Positions 40,081 through 51,300 of a stretch of DNA of 64,000 nt are shown in pieces. Both the position numbers and the translations under genes were made by a program. This DNA is from Onthophagus taurus. Its lineage: Eukaryota > Arthropoda > Insecta > Coleoptera > Scarabaeidae. Below the pieces are notes generated by a model. It saw only the letters and a program-made list of their open reading frames with translations. It was not told the origin of the DNA and searched no databases. The number at the start of each line of letters is the position of its first letter. The stretch's first letter is position 1. The DNA lies in assembly GCF_036711975.1 (NCBI RefSeq), contig NC_091967.1, positions 20,150,001 to 20,214,000 of the forward strand, written 5' to 3'.

Positions 40081-43000
40081 GTTGACAATCGATGAAAACA
40101 ATGACCAGTAGCTTTCTGGTTCTGACAAATTTAAATATGATGCAATTTGTGATGATACGCAATTATGATGCCCTTGCTTGGAATAGTTCTGGTTTTGATA
40201 GTCGCTATAACTTGACTCACACATTTTGCATTAACATATTTAATAAAAATCTACGATTACACTACAAGTCGTAGATTTAAGACGCAATGCATAACACTTT
40301 TCATATAATATAATGTAGGACGAATTTGAAATGATGAATGTCTTTTGACTGTGATTTTTTGAATTTTGGATATTTATTATTACTACTGAACTAATCCTCG
40401 AATCATCTATTGTTAAATTCAATAGCTCAGTTCTTCTACAAGCTATATAAATTCGAAATATTAACATAACTGGCAAGAACATAAGTCCTATTTAACAAAT
40501 ATAATAATAAATTGATTAATATACCTCACCTTTACTATTGTCATAGTTGATTGACATAATATTAAGTTGTAGATGATGGAGATGATATTAGTAAAAGATG
40601 GCTTTTGGAGAGATAGGACTATACATATCAAAGGTTGCCATTATGGGTAGTAGCTAGCGCCATGTCTACACAGCGAACCATCATTGGCCGACCATTATCA
40701 ATTATTACTACTGCCTTTTGCTTGCTGCCTTACTAACATTTTATTAAATCGGTAGTTGTTTATTTATTCGTCATGAAAGGACATAAGAAAGAAAGACATA
40801 AGTAATAATACTTAATTTTGATTTTGTAGGTGAACGATTGCTGATAAGATATGCTACTTTTCGGAATCATTTTAAAAAAGGAACTCTATGAGACTTGGGG
40901 ATGAAGTTGGTTCTTCTCCTCAGAAAGTTGTTTAAAAAAAGCCATACCATCTCTTTAAAAACGTTTGTCAAAATATCAAAACCATTTTCAACCACCAGCT
41001 AGACAGTTCTTGGTTGAATGTTCTTTCAGGTAAACCCAAGGCAAGGTGTGTCCAGGAAAGAGCTTCATTTTATGTAAAAAATAAGAAATCTCAGAGACGA
41101 TGAAAAAATATTTAATTTTTATTTTCGGTGTTTCGATCGAACTATGCGATCTTCATCTGGCACGACTAGAGACAAAGTAAAAATAATTTTCATTATCATA
41201 TCAGTTAATTACAAAAAACAAACAAATTAAAATTAAATTTACCGTCAAGAGTTGTTGATTGAAGAACAAATCATCAGGTTGAAATATTTGACAGTAAAAA
41301 TTGTACGGTTAAAATTAGCGTCAAACTAAATAAAACTGTCACTAAAACTAAATTTTAAAAAATACGCATTAGACGGAGTTAAAATTAAAAATTCTTTAGT
41401 TTAATCGTATGGAAATTGATGGCAGGGTAGGTGTATGATTGACAAGAAAGGACTGATTGTAGATGGAATTTTCTGGTTTTGACGAGATTTACAATCGCAT
41501 GCGCGTTTGTGGGAAGAGAAAACAGGACAGGCAGCAACAAGAAATTCAAATGGAAATGGTATGCATAACAAAATGTCATTATATGGTTGCTCAGTATAAA
41601 TGCCTCGTTACGCAAAAATACATAAGGGAGAACGATTTCGCTATCTGGGAACGAGCAGATTTATACAGTAAGATATTATAAAATAATAACTTCTTATACA
41701 TGAGAATAAAGTAGAAGAGAGTCGCATATAGAGCATCAATTAAGAAACTAATCATACCAGTACGAAAACGAGTCCTCGGAATTACAAGATGATAGGAATA
41801 AAATGAACATTCATTACGCTCTATAAGATGCTCAGTATAAAGACAAAGATGTGTGTGAGGACGAATGCACTGTATACGGTATACCTCTTGGTATTAAATT
41901 AAAACAATCTTCACCATATCAGAGGAATAAATGAAATTGACGTCTTGATTATGCACATCAGCATACCGTCTCCTCACAGCAGTATTGTACGCATAGCAAT
42001 CCTGCTTCACAATATTGTATGTTTAGTTTTGGTGAACCACATGATAAAAAACATAGTGTAGTCGTGAAAAGATTTCAAAAATAAATTGGAGTGACCCATT
42101 CACGTACATCTAGAATGGCCCATGGTAATTATGATATATATTCTTGGAAATTGTGTAGCTTTACACTGATATGGGATCGATATAGCGTCTTTACTACAAG
42201 CCACCTCGGCTTAAGAGGGTACCACCTTGAAGAACCAAAAATAAAGATAACTTTAAAATTGTTTTTGCAAGGAGTACAAAAGTTTTCTGAAAACGAGCTG
42301 TGGGGTTTTAATAAACAGCTATTCTAAAAATGTGTTTTATTTATTAACAGTTATTAAAATTGCACCTGCTAGATGTCTGCAATGTTAGGCTTGCAAATCG
42401 TGCAGGGTCAATTGGTGTATAAGATTGCTCCTAAACCGGAAATCGAATAATCAAATTTCGAGTAAGACTACTTTTTTAAACTCAAATACTAGGGAACTAC
42501 GTTTGATTTTTAAAGAATATTCATTTTTAACCAAATGGTGGCGATTTTACAACATATTTATTAATAAAATACATACATAAAAATGGTTGTAAAACAGACA
42601 ACTTTAGATACATCGAAAAACGGCTACCTACTTTCTTAGAGTAAGATGATACAACCTTAAAAAAAAATTTGAAAATCCGTTGTAAAATGTGGGAGTTATC
42701 ATGAGCACAGATTGTATTTTTCAGAAAAAGACGTAGAAAGTTGACCAATATGAAAAATTATATATTTTCTTTCGAAACCTCTAAGCAGCGATTCTGCAGC
42801 GTAATTTGTCCTCCCTGAAGGTTATTTTCTTCTTCTGCATCTAATCTATCTGACAATAAGCTTCTACGACCTTCTTTAACCTCATCGGTCATGGAGGACA
42901 TGACCCCACTTCATGGCAAAACTCGAAGGACGATCTTCCAAGTGTTAATTCTAGTATTTGCATTATTTCAATAATGCTTGTAAGACGAATGGAATATCGG

Positions 43001-43229
43001 ACGCAATGCCAACCACTTTCTTGCCACCATGAATCATTTTTGGTGCCATAGACTTAGTAACTTTCATTACTGTTTATGCATTTTAACTTTTTTAACAATA
43101 AGATCAAAATACCTAAATATAATAATATATAATCGAGCAAAAATGAAACAGAAAGAGTTTTACAAGTAGCTTGGTGCCACCTTAATTAGAAGATAAATTT
43201 TTAAAAATCGTGTAGATTAGTGTTGATAT
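40081..43229. other. Intergenic DNA, mostly unidentified
   Basis: No supported gene in 3.1 kb. Segments that look like element ends: 41090-41170 (TTTCGGTGTTTCGATCGAAC, TATGCGATCTTCATCTGGC) and 42170-42220 (ATATAGCGTCTTTACTACAA, GCCACCTCGGCTTAAGAGGG), the latter related to the repeat at 43230. Open frames at 41463-41681 and 42091-42327 show no recognisable motif. Confidence 0.4.
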
Positions 43230-43720
43230 GGTATGGATGTAGCGCCTCGTTCGTAAGCGACCTTGGGTAAATTACAATAAAAATTCTTAGAAATCATGTA
43301 AATAAGTGTGGATATGGTATGGATGTAGGGCCTTGGCGTAACGAAAATATATATTCTTCAAAATTGTAATAGTTTTACATTGATATAGGATCGATGTAGC
43401 GCCCCGTCCGCAAACGATCTCAGCTTAATTAAGAAGTCAATCCTTAGAAATCGTGTAGTTTTGTATCAATATGTTATGGATGTAGCACCTCGGCCGCAAG
43501 CGATCTCGCTTAAATTACGACAAAAATCCTTAGAAATCGTGTAGATTAGTGTCGATATTCGGCTATAATTAGCCGCAAGAGGCTTCGGCTTAATAAATAT
43601 GTATATTCTTCAAAATTATGTAGCTTTGCATCGATGTAGCGCCTCGGCCGCAAACGACCTCGGCTTAATTATGTAATAAATCCTTAGAAATCGTTCACAT
43701 GTTATAGTTTATTATGTAGC
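43230..43720. repeat. Minisatellite of ~71-86-bp units with a CG-rich core
   Basis: Core GATGTAGCGCCTCGGCCGCA plus AACGACCTCGGCTTAAT occurs at about 43236, 43322, 43393, 43478, 43557 (degenerate) and 43633. Each is preceded by CCTTAGAAATCGTGTAGATT or a variant of it. Unit spacing is uneven (71-86 bp), so this is a decaying array. The same core is found near 28080. Confidence 0.75.
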
Positions 43721-43940
43721 ACCTTTTGGATACAATACACATCCAAAAAGGATTACTTCAAACGAATGACAAATTACGAATATAAAGAACTAACGCAAAT
43801 ATGGTCTGTGGAATGTATCTTCTGCCAAACTAGAAACAACCCAATGAAGTACCATAAGAAACTAATTATGGGATTCGATGAACTCAACCACTAATTGATT
43901 ATGCCAATGAGGTGAAAAATAAAATGTTTATTAATAACAA

Positions 43941-45031
43941 TTAATTAACGCCCTCTTCTAAATTAAAATTCATTTTAATATCTTCCAAATTAATTTTACA
44001 CCAGCGATACCTTTTCGTCATTTTACAATGTTCGCTAAATCCAAACCCGTTTTTATCACGAATATTGGTATCGGCTCCATTTTTAATTAAGAATTTGACA
44101 ATTTTATCATCACTTTCCAAAATTACTAAAATTAATTTTTTAATTTAATAAAAATTAAATTAAAATGTTAATTAAATCATTATACCAGCTCTTAATAACG
44201 GCGTCCATCCTTGATTATCTTTAGCATTAATATTAAGTTTTTGTTCAACGGCGAATTTTACAGAAATTAATAAACCAGAATCAACGGCGTAATGAAACGG
44301 TGTTAACCCGTTACAATCAGTTTGGTTAACATCGGCACCTTTATCGATTAATAACGAAGCTATTTGTAAATATCCTCGAAATAAAGCGATCATTAACGGC
44401 GTTCTTAAATTTCCTAATAAAGGAGAATTGATATTTGCTCCTAATGTTATTAAAAATGTCGTTGTTGATAAGTCGTTTCGTTCAATTACAAAAACTAAGG
44501 GTGTTTTTCCTTGCTTGTTTGGAGTTTCTAAAAGAATTGGACTAAAATAAAATATTATTATTAATAATTCATGTTAATATTAATTCGTTGATACCGCTGA
44601 TTAACTATTTTTCTTAATAACGAAGTTTTTCCTTGTGAAATAGCCCTCGTAATATGATGAACCCGATACGGTTCGAATTCTGTCGCTGATTTAAAAATAA
44701 CATCTCCAATTTCAATTTCATCTTGAAATAATTTTAATTGAAACTTATAAACGGTTTGTGGTGTTAAATTTTTGACTTTGTAAGTAATTTTAGGCCCTCT
44801 TAAAATAAGAATTGAATAAGACAAAAAAAATGGCTTAAAATGTGAGAAAATTTCCCAAGAATCTAGGAACTACCTGTACAAAGCTTTCCATTTTCCCTCT
44901 TCTTGAATGTACAATAGAAACTCCAAGTTTTCACAGCAATTTTCATCTAGGATATTTTCCCAGGATAAAAGAATCGTATTTAAGTCTTTAGTTAGCGTTA
45001 TCGGACGATCTTTAATGTCTATTTTCATCAT
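43941..45031 (-). CDS. FANK1: FANK1-like fibronectin type III and ankyrin repeat protein
   Basis: Four exons on the minus strand: 45031-44874, 44798-44595, 44541-44186 and 44125-43941 (stop TAA at 43943-43941). Phases are 2, 2 and 1; 300 residues, against about 345 in human. An N-terminal FN3 domain (roughly residues 8-95) shows TILLSWENILDENCCENLEF, YIQEEGKWKALYRGPKITYK and VKNLTPQTVYKFQLKLF. Then come degenerate and good ankyrin repeats: NKQGKTPLVFVIERND, YLQIASLLIDKGADVNQTDC, NGLTPFHYAVDSGLL, INAKDNQGWTPLLRAV, IVKFLIKNGADTNIRDKNGF. The FN3-plus-ankyrin order is diagnostic. Vertebrate FANK1 is testis-enriched and linked to transcription/apoptosis control; the insect role is not known to me. 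TTTATT at 43927-43932 gives a poly(A) signal 9 nt past the stop. Confidence 0.92.
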
Positions 45032-45396
45032 TTATGATATTGATCAAACTAATGTGGGAAGTGGTATTTTTTTAAATTTTGATTGAAAAATCGTAAAATT
45101 TAGTTTAAGATTAGTAATTGTTTTGGTAGAATCAAAAAAATTAATAAAGATTAAAATTGTATGGTATAAAAATGCGAGTTAATTTTTTTTTGATCGCCGC
45201 TGTACTTTTGTATACCGCTCAGGCCAATGTCTTGGAGAAAGCAACGAAACCACGTAACTGTCCAGTTCCATGAAGAAGTGACTCAAGTCCAGTCACAGAG
45301 AAGTAGAACTGTGACCAAAACTCCTTTTAAATATGTGTGTGGAAGTCAAGGAATTCAAGTTTTTTGAAGAAAATGCTTTGATAAACTGTTTCTAAA
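45032..45396. promoter_or_regulatory. Presumed bidirectional promoter between FANK1 and Skeletor B
   Basis: The start codons of FANK1 (45031, minus) and Skeletor B (45397, plus) are only 365 bp apart and divergent. A TATA-like GGTATAAAAATG lies at 45163-45174 on the plus strand. Both promoters and both 5' UTRs must fit here unless there are noncoding upstream exons. No transcript evidence. Confidence 0.5.
45172..45273 (+). other. 33-codon ORF with signal-peptide-like sequence (uORF or short secreted peptide)
   Basis: ATG at 45172 opens MRVNFFLIAAVLLYTAQANV followed by LEKATKPRNCPVP and TGA at 45271-45273. The first 18 residues are a textbook signal peptide with an AQA cleavage site. It lies in the FANK1/Skeletor B divergent promoter, out of frame with the Skeletor B start 223 nt downstream. 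It may be an upstream ORF, a tiny secreted peptide, or the remnant first exon of another gene. Further Cys-containing coding can be seen only by changing frame. Confidence 0.35.
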
Positions 45397-48300
45397 ATGT
45401 GTTTTTGGTGGATTTTAAAAAGTCTTTTAATATTTTTATTAATTTTTCATGGTAAGTTAAAAAATTTTACTTTTAATAACTTTAAATTAATGAAGAGGAA
45501 ATAGAAACTATTTATTCTGCTGTTTTTTACTTAATTATTTTTTTTTATTTTTTCATAAAAGTACAAAGAAATTTAAACTTGTAGAAAACTTTATGAAACG
45601 ATTTGCCAAGGTTAACCACTCCTTTATTCGAAATATCAACCTTTTGTACTATATACACAGCAAATCCAAAAGTTTTCTTATTAAATTTAAATTGTTACTG
45701 TAATTGTTGAATTTTATTACGAAATTATCCGATTATTCACGCTTCAAGAATGAAAGTGTTAACGATCTCATCAATTTTATTTTTTACTGTTACGTTTTTT
45801 GTACTAACAACATTCGTTTTTAAGATACAGTTATTTTTATTTAAATTCTTTTTCCGTTAATTAATACAATAATTAATTTATAATTTTTTTATACCTGTTC
45901 TTCTATTATTCTTAACATTATAAAATAAACGAGAACATGTTTTGTAAGAATTTTTTAATCACCTAGTTAATATCTTCCTGTCAAGTTGATTTAGAATCGA
46001 GAACAAGGTACAGTGAGAGAAAAGATCAAAGCTTAGATAACGGGATCCTTGTGGTACGCCATGAAGGTGGTTCGTTTTGACAATCGATTGCAAAAATAAG
46101 TTCTTCGGAGCAATATTGTTTCAGATTAGTTGTTATAAAGATATGCATTTGAAAAAGAAATTGTATGAATAAAAAAATTATGTGCTCCATTGTATGCAAC
46201 ACCTACAAAAACATTTTAAATGCAACTTTGTACATTAATGTCGTCTCAATATATTTTGTCGGGATCGGAGCTTGCAAATGGTGAAGACCAAACGCTTAAG
46301 GTTGATTGATACTGCTTTCATCTATTACCTTCATCAAACGCAGTATACGACTTGAACTCTAGCTGCGTCATTTTTGATTGACTTGTAATGTTGACTAATT
46401 TCCAACAATTGGCCATTTTTTGCATCGCACATTTATTACTCTCTGATCCTCTGTTATGCTGATGACACGGTCGTCTTTGCGAAAAACAAGAGCAATCTAC
46501 AGAGAAACCTACAAGCATACTGGTCAAAAAACTAAATGCGTGACAACAGCGAAAGAGCCACTTCGAAGTAAGCTGGAAGTGAACCTGAACATAATAGAGT
46601 AGGTCATGACATTTAGGTACTTGGGAGTTGAACTATCAAGTTACGGTAATATTGAAGGGGAAGTATCCCAACAAGTCAGGAAAGCCAGTAAAATCGCAGG
46701 CTGCTTAAACGACACTTTATGCAGGAACAAACATCTACATATTATATCTACACAAAATCGAGAATATATAAGGACACCATAAGACCGATGAGACTAGACC
46801 TGACACGTCTAAAACAAAACGGATACTGGAATCAACAAAAATGAAGATACTTCGCAGAATCACACTCTAGGATGACCGTCCTTTACAGAGAGCAGGCTTT
46901 AAGCAGGAGTGGAGGAAGACGACATTTATTCGATAATTGGATATTGTTGTATCAATATTTGTTATACTATGCAATTATGTTGTATAAATATGTTACGTGA
47001 ATGCCTCCAAATGAGCTCATCTCTTAACCCGATCAGAGCGATGTAGGCGGTCGTACCGCGCAAACGTAAAAAGATGTAAACTAATCAAATATTTCTTTAA
47101 AATTGATTAAAACTATGTTGGGTTTCATGTCTATGAGTATCATGTCTTACTACAAAGATGTGTTGGCCTTTTCGCATCATACAAAAACTAAAGATTTTCC
47201 TGAAGAGTCCGCTCTTCGGTTAGGTTGATTAGGTTGATCGTATGGTGAACAGCCACACGTCGGAAAACGACACACGATTACGAAACCACTACAAGTTTCT
47301 AGAGGACTCTCAATTTGGGCAATAGCGCCATTGGAGAGAGAGAGAGAGAGAGAGATGTTACAAATGCTACAATATCCGAGCAAAGTTACAAGCTTTCTCA
47401 TTCTCAGTTTTAGATTTCGAAAATGGCTATTGACAGATTCCAATAACGAAAGAACAGTACGTAGAACCAGAAGTATAGTATCCATTACAGTCTAAAAACA
47501 AGTTGCCACCATATAAGACCGATAATAACATACGTAATAGAAGTAAGAGTAGAAACAAACAAAACCAAGCATGTTGCGAGTAGCTCAGATGAAGAGAATT
47601 GAGATCAATAGTGAAAAACAAATTTTAGAGATCAATGCAACGTTCCAGACATAGGATAGGGAAGACAGCGGAAGAAACAATTTCATAACCACGTGGGAAC
47701 TATGAGCAACAACTGACTCATATAATCATACTTGTAAATAACCCCCTGGTTCAAGACCCCCCAAAAAGATAGTTAGCAGGCATGCGATATCTCAGGAAAT
47801 AGTTCAAAGGTAACAACTCCAGAATAAAGAAATCGACAGATCTCGAATAAGAAGATATTGCCGGAGATCTGGCTAATATAGTGAAGGCTCTTCTTGGACA
47901 TTTGACCTATGTTTGTGTTCCAAAAATACAAGTCTCTCGAACAACTTCTATTAAAACAGAAACAAATTGATTCTGTTTTATGTTGAATATCTCGCTGATG
48001 TTGAAGAAATAAATAAACACTTTTTTCCCACTTACTACATAGTTGTGCAATCTGCGCCGCCTATGCCATAGTATCATTAGATATCCTAGTGCTGATAATT
48101 CTGCAGAATTAACTTTAATACTGAAACGTATGGCAGTCCAGCTCACTATCGTGGTAATAACGATAGATCAAAATGTATTAACCTATAATATTCGCCTTTT
48201 AGATCCAGTCACTTAATAAAAACAAGAAGATAAAATCAGAAATTCCAGCAGAACAACAAAGAAGTTTGTTTGTACAAGTCCCAGTGCGGGGCTAATGCTT

Positions 48301-51300
48301 TGATGGTACCGAGAGGATGTTTTTAGAATAACCAAATTTCTTCAACAACAAAATTTTATGTACAATGAGAAAAACAATAATAACAAAAGTGCAGGCGCGT
48401 TTCGAAAAGGGTTGCCGATAAAAAATACAGCGCGAATGGTAAGACGGTAACTGATCTCTCCTTGTTTCTTTTATCCCCGAGTCTAGTAACATCCCCGGTA
48501 AAAGTTTTTTGGGAGTCCTTGTCTGGACCAAAAGGATCTGCTGCCCAGATGGCCGGAGAGAGTTCTTTTGAATAGTTTCGAAAGCTTTCTGGTGTCCAGA
48601 TGTTCGTTACGGAGAGCGTCCAGTAACATCGCCGGTGAAAGCTTTCCGGGAACCCTTTGCCTGGACCTAAAGGGTGCCCTGCCCAGATGGTCGAAGCGAT
48701 TTTTTTAAAGGTTTGGAAAGTTCTCTGGCGTCCAGTTGTCGACACACCCAGTATCACCAAGAATTTATGGATTACCTAAAATCCATAATCCAGATATTGT
48801 CAGGGTTATACCACAAATTCTCCAACGTACCAGTTCTTCGCCAACTGATACTCCTTGCCAAGATTTACAAATTTTACAAATAAAATAATATCATCTGTCA
48901 CAAATTCTACGCATTTTGTGGAAACAATCTAAACTAGCAAGTTAGATCCACAGGATATCCTGGTATCCTCGAATCCTCTGGTAAATGGTTACCAGAGTAT
49001 CAGTCAAAGATGCCATGGATGGTCTTCACCAGAAACTCATTAATAGAGGGTATACCGCAGTATATTCGAGGGCTAGTAAAGTACTGTTTATTAACGATAT
49101 ATTTTAGTTGGAAGGGAGAATTCTATGAATTCTCCTTTGCATTAGCAAAGGAGCAGCTATGCGATTACCGGTGATAAAGTTAATCACCAATTTCTACATG
49201 AAGATGTTTGAAAAAGAAGCGTTAAGGAAGAGTACGTAAAAACCAAAGCTATGGTTTCGTTACGTTGATGTTATTTATTAGTGATTTGGCAGTATAGAAA
49301 ATAGGATCTCTAAAAGTTCCTAGACCACCTGAACTGGCTCCATGATCAAATTTACCATGGAAACAGAAGCTGCTAAACTGTTACTTTTCCTGGATGTTGT
49401 GATAACTAGGAAGACAGAACTAGAAACGTTTGGGTTTAGCCATCTTGAGAGACGTATGCCTAAACCTGAATGTTTCTAGTTCTAGGTCTAGCGATAGTGT
49501 TATGTTATTTCTAGTTTTAGGTGTTATTCAGCATATGTGAGGTTATGACAATATGATGCAAATGAATTAATAATAAAAGACTATTACAGGGTATTACTGA
49601 AATAAAAAACACTGCATATCTCAAAGAATGAAAATATGCACTCTTGTACGTAATGGTTATTTATATTACAAGTGGGCTAGAAACATAATTACTGTACGAG
49701 TGTGGAGAATTGCACACGAGTACTGTAATTATGCTCTAGCCCACGTGTGGTATACAACATTTTATCTACGACTGCTCAAAATTACTTAAAAATCAATTTC
49801 TTTAAAAAGGTCTATTTTGACGTTTATAAAAATATTTTGAAATGATTGTTGACAATTTTGAATTAATGTCAGTTTCAACAACATATTTATTCATCTGGTA
49901 TAAGTGTTTCGAAATGTAAAAACATAACAATTTTTATAATAAATAGTATTGTTTCTCTTTAAATACGTAGCACTTTTTCTTTTGTATTGTTGCTCGTTTC
50001 AATAAATTAAGTCGGTTCTGATTGGGCTAAAAATGCGTTACGTAATGAAACCAGTGCGGTAATGAACTTCATTACGTAACTCAAATCACCTCAAATGAGT
50101 GTGGTAATAATGACTTATCCAAACAGTCGTAGATAAAATTATTTACAACTGTTTCAAAACCTTACTAATTATTTTTTTCATGTCCCATAATGGTACATAA
50201 TTGATTTATTTATTAAACGAGAAATTTAAGTTAGCATTTAAAATTTTCTTTTCAGTAAATTGTCAAGATGATGAAGGACCATATAAAGGAAAATACATAG
50301 GAAAAATCAACTCTTATCACCATCAAGTTTCTGGCGATGTTTACGCTGTAGACGAATATAGGCTTTTATTTACAAAATTTAATTATGATGGAAATGGCCA
50401 AGATACCTTTTTCTATGCTGGATCATCTAATAGACCAGGAATTCAAGGATTTATTGTTCCTGACGAACACGGAAAGTAAATAATCAATAAATTAACTTAA
50501 ATTTTTTTTCATAAATTTTTATTTCAGAACAAACATTCTTGAACGTTACTTCAATAAAGATTTTACATTAAGACTACCTGATACTAAAGTGATAACAGAC
50601 ATTAAATGGTTGGCTATTTTTGACATTTGGAACCAAAATACTTTTGGTGATATTTACATTCCTGAAGAGTTTGAGCCACCTAAAGTACAAAAAATTCCGA
50701 AATTAGACGGAAAAGGTAACTCGGTGGATTCCGACCCCATCGAGGTTATCGACGCGAAAACTTTAAGACTGCCCAAGTTTAAATACGATGGATTAGCGAA
50801 AAAAGCTCACTTTTGGGTTGGTGTGGGACCGCAACCTAATAGCAAAGGACAATTAGTTCCTGATGAATACGGATAGTAAGTTTTAATTAATTAAAAGACA
50901 TAAAATAAGTTTTTTTTTTTATTATTATTAAAATTTAGTGTTGATGCGTTAAGAGCGTATAATGGCCAATCAATTATATTAGAACTTCCTGGTGATTTAA
51001 CAATATTTAACATCGATTGGTTTAGTATTTTTGATTTAGAAACGAACACTAATTTAGGATCAATAATTATTCCTGAAGGATTAAACGTTCCACCATCTTT
51101 AGTTAAAGTTATCGTAAGGATTAATTTTTATCACAAACTTTTTTGTTTAAAAATTATTTTTAGCCCCACAAAAGCAATTTGCCACATTGTTTACAATTAC
51201 ATAAAAACTTCCAATTATCCTGGGAAATTTTTGGCCCACAAATCACGATAGAGTTGGCCGGACAAGTTCGCGAAGACGAATATCTTTCATTTGGGTTATC

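Noticed and set aside
41463..42327. Two plus-strand ORFs (41463-41681, 42091-42327)
   Set aside because: No recognisable family, no splice continuity with neighbours, and the second overlaps the GCGTCTT...CCTCGGC repeat motif.
43230..43720. Regularly spaced CG-rich repeats resembling a CRISPR array
   Set aside because: The unit length is uneven (71-86 bp), the spacers are also repeated, and the context is a eukaryotic genome with no cas genes. It is a decayed minisatellite.
48292..48760. 134-codon minus-strand ORF
   Set aside because: It is the translation of two tandem 137-bp repeat units, so its length follows from a stop-free repeat rather than from coding.
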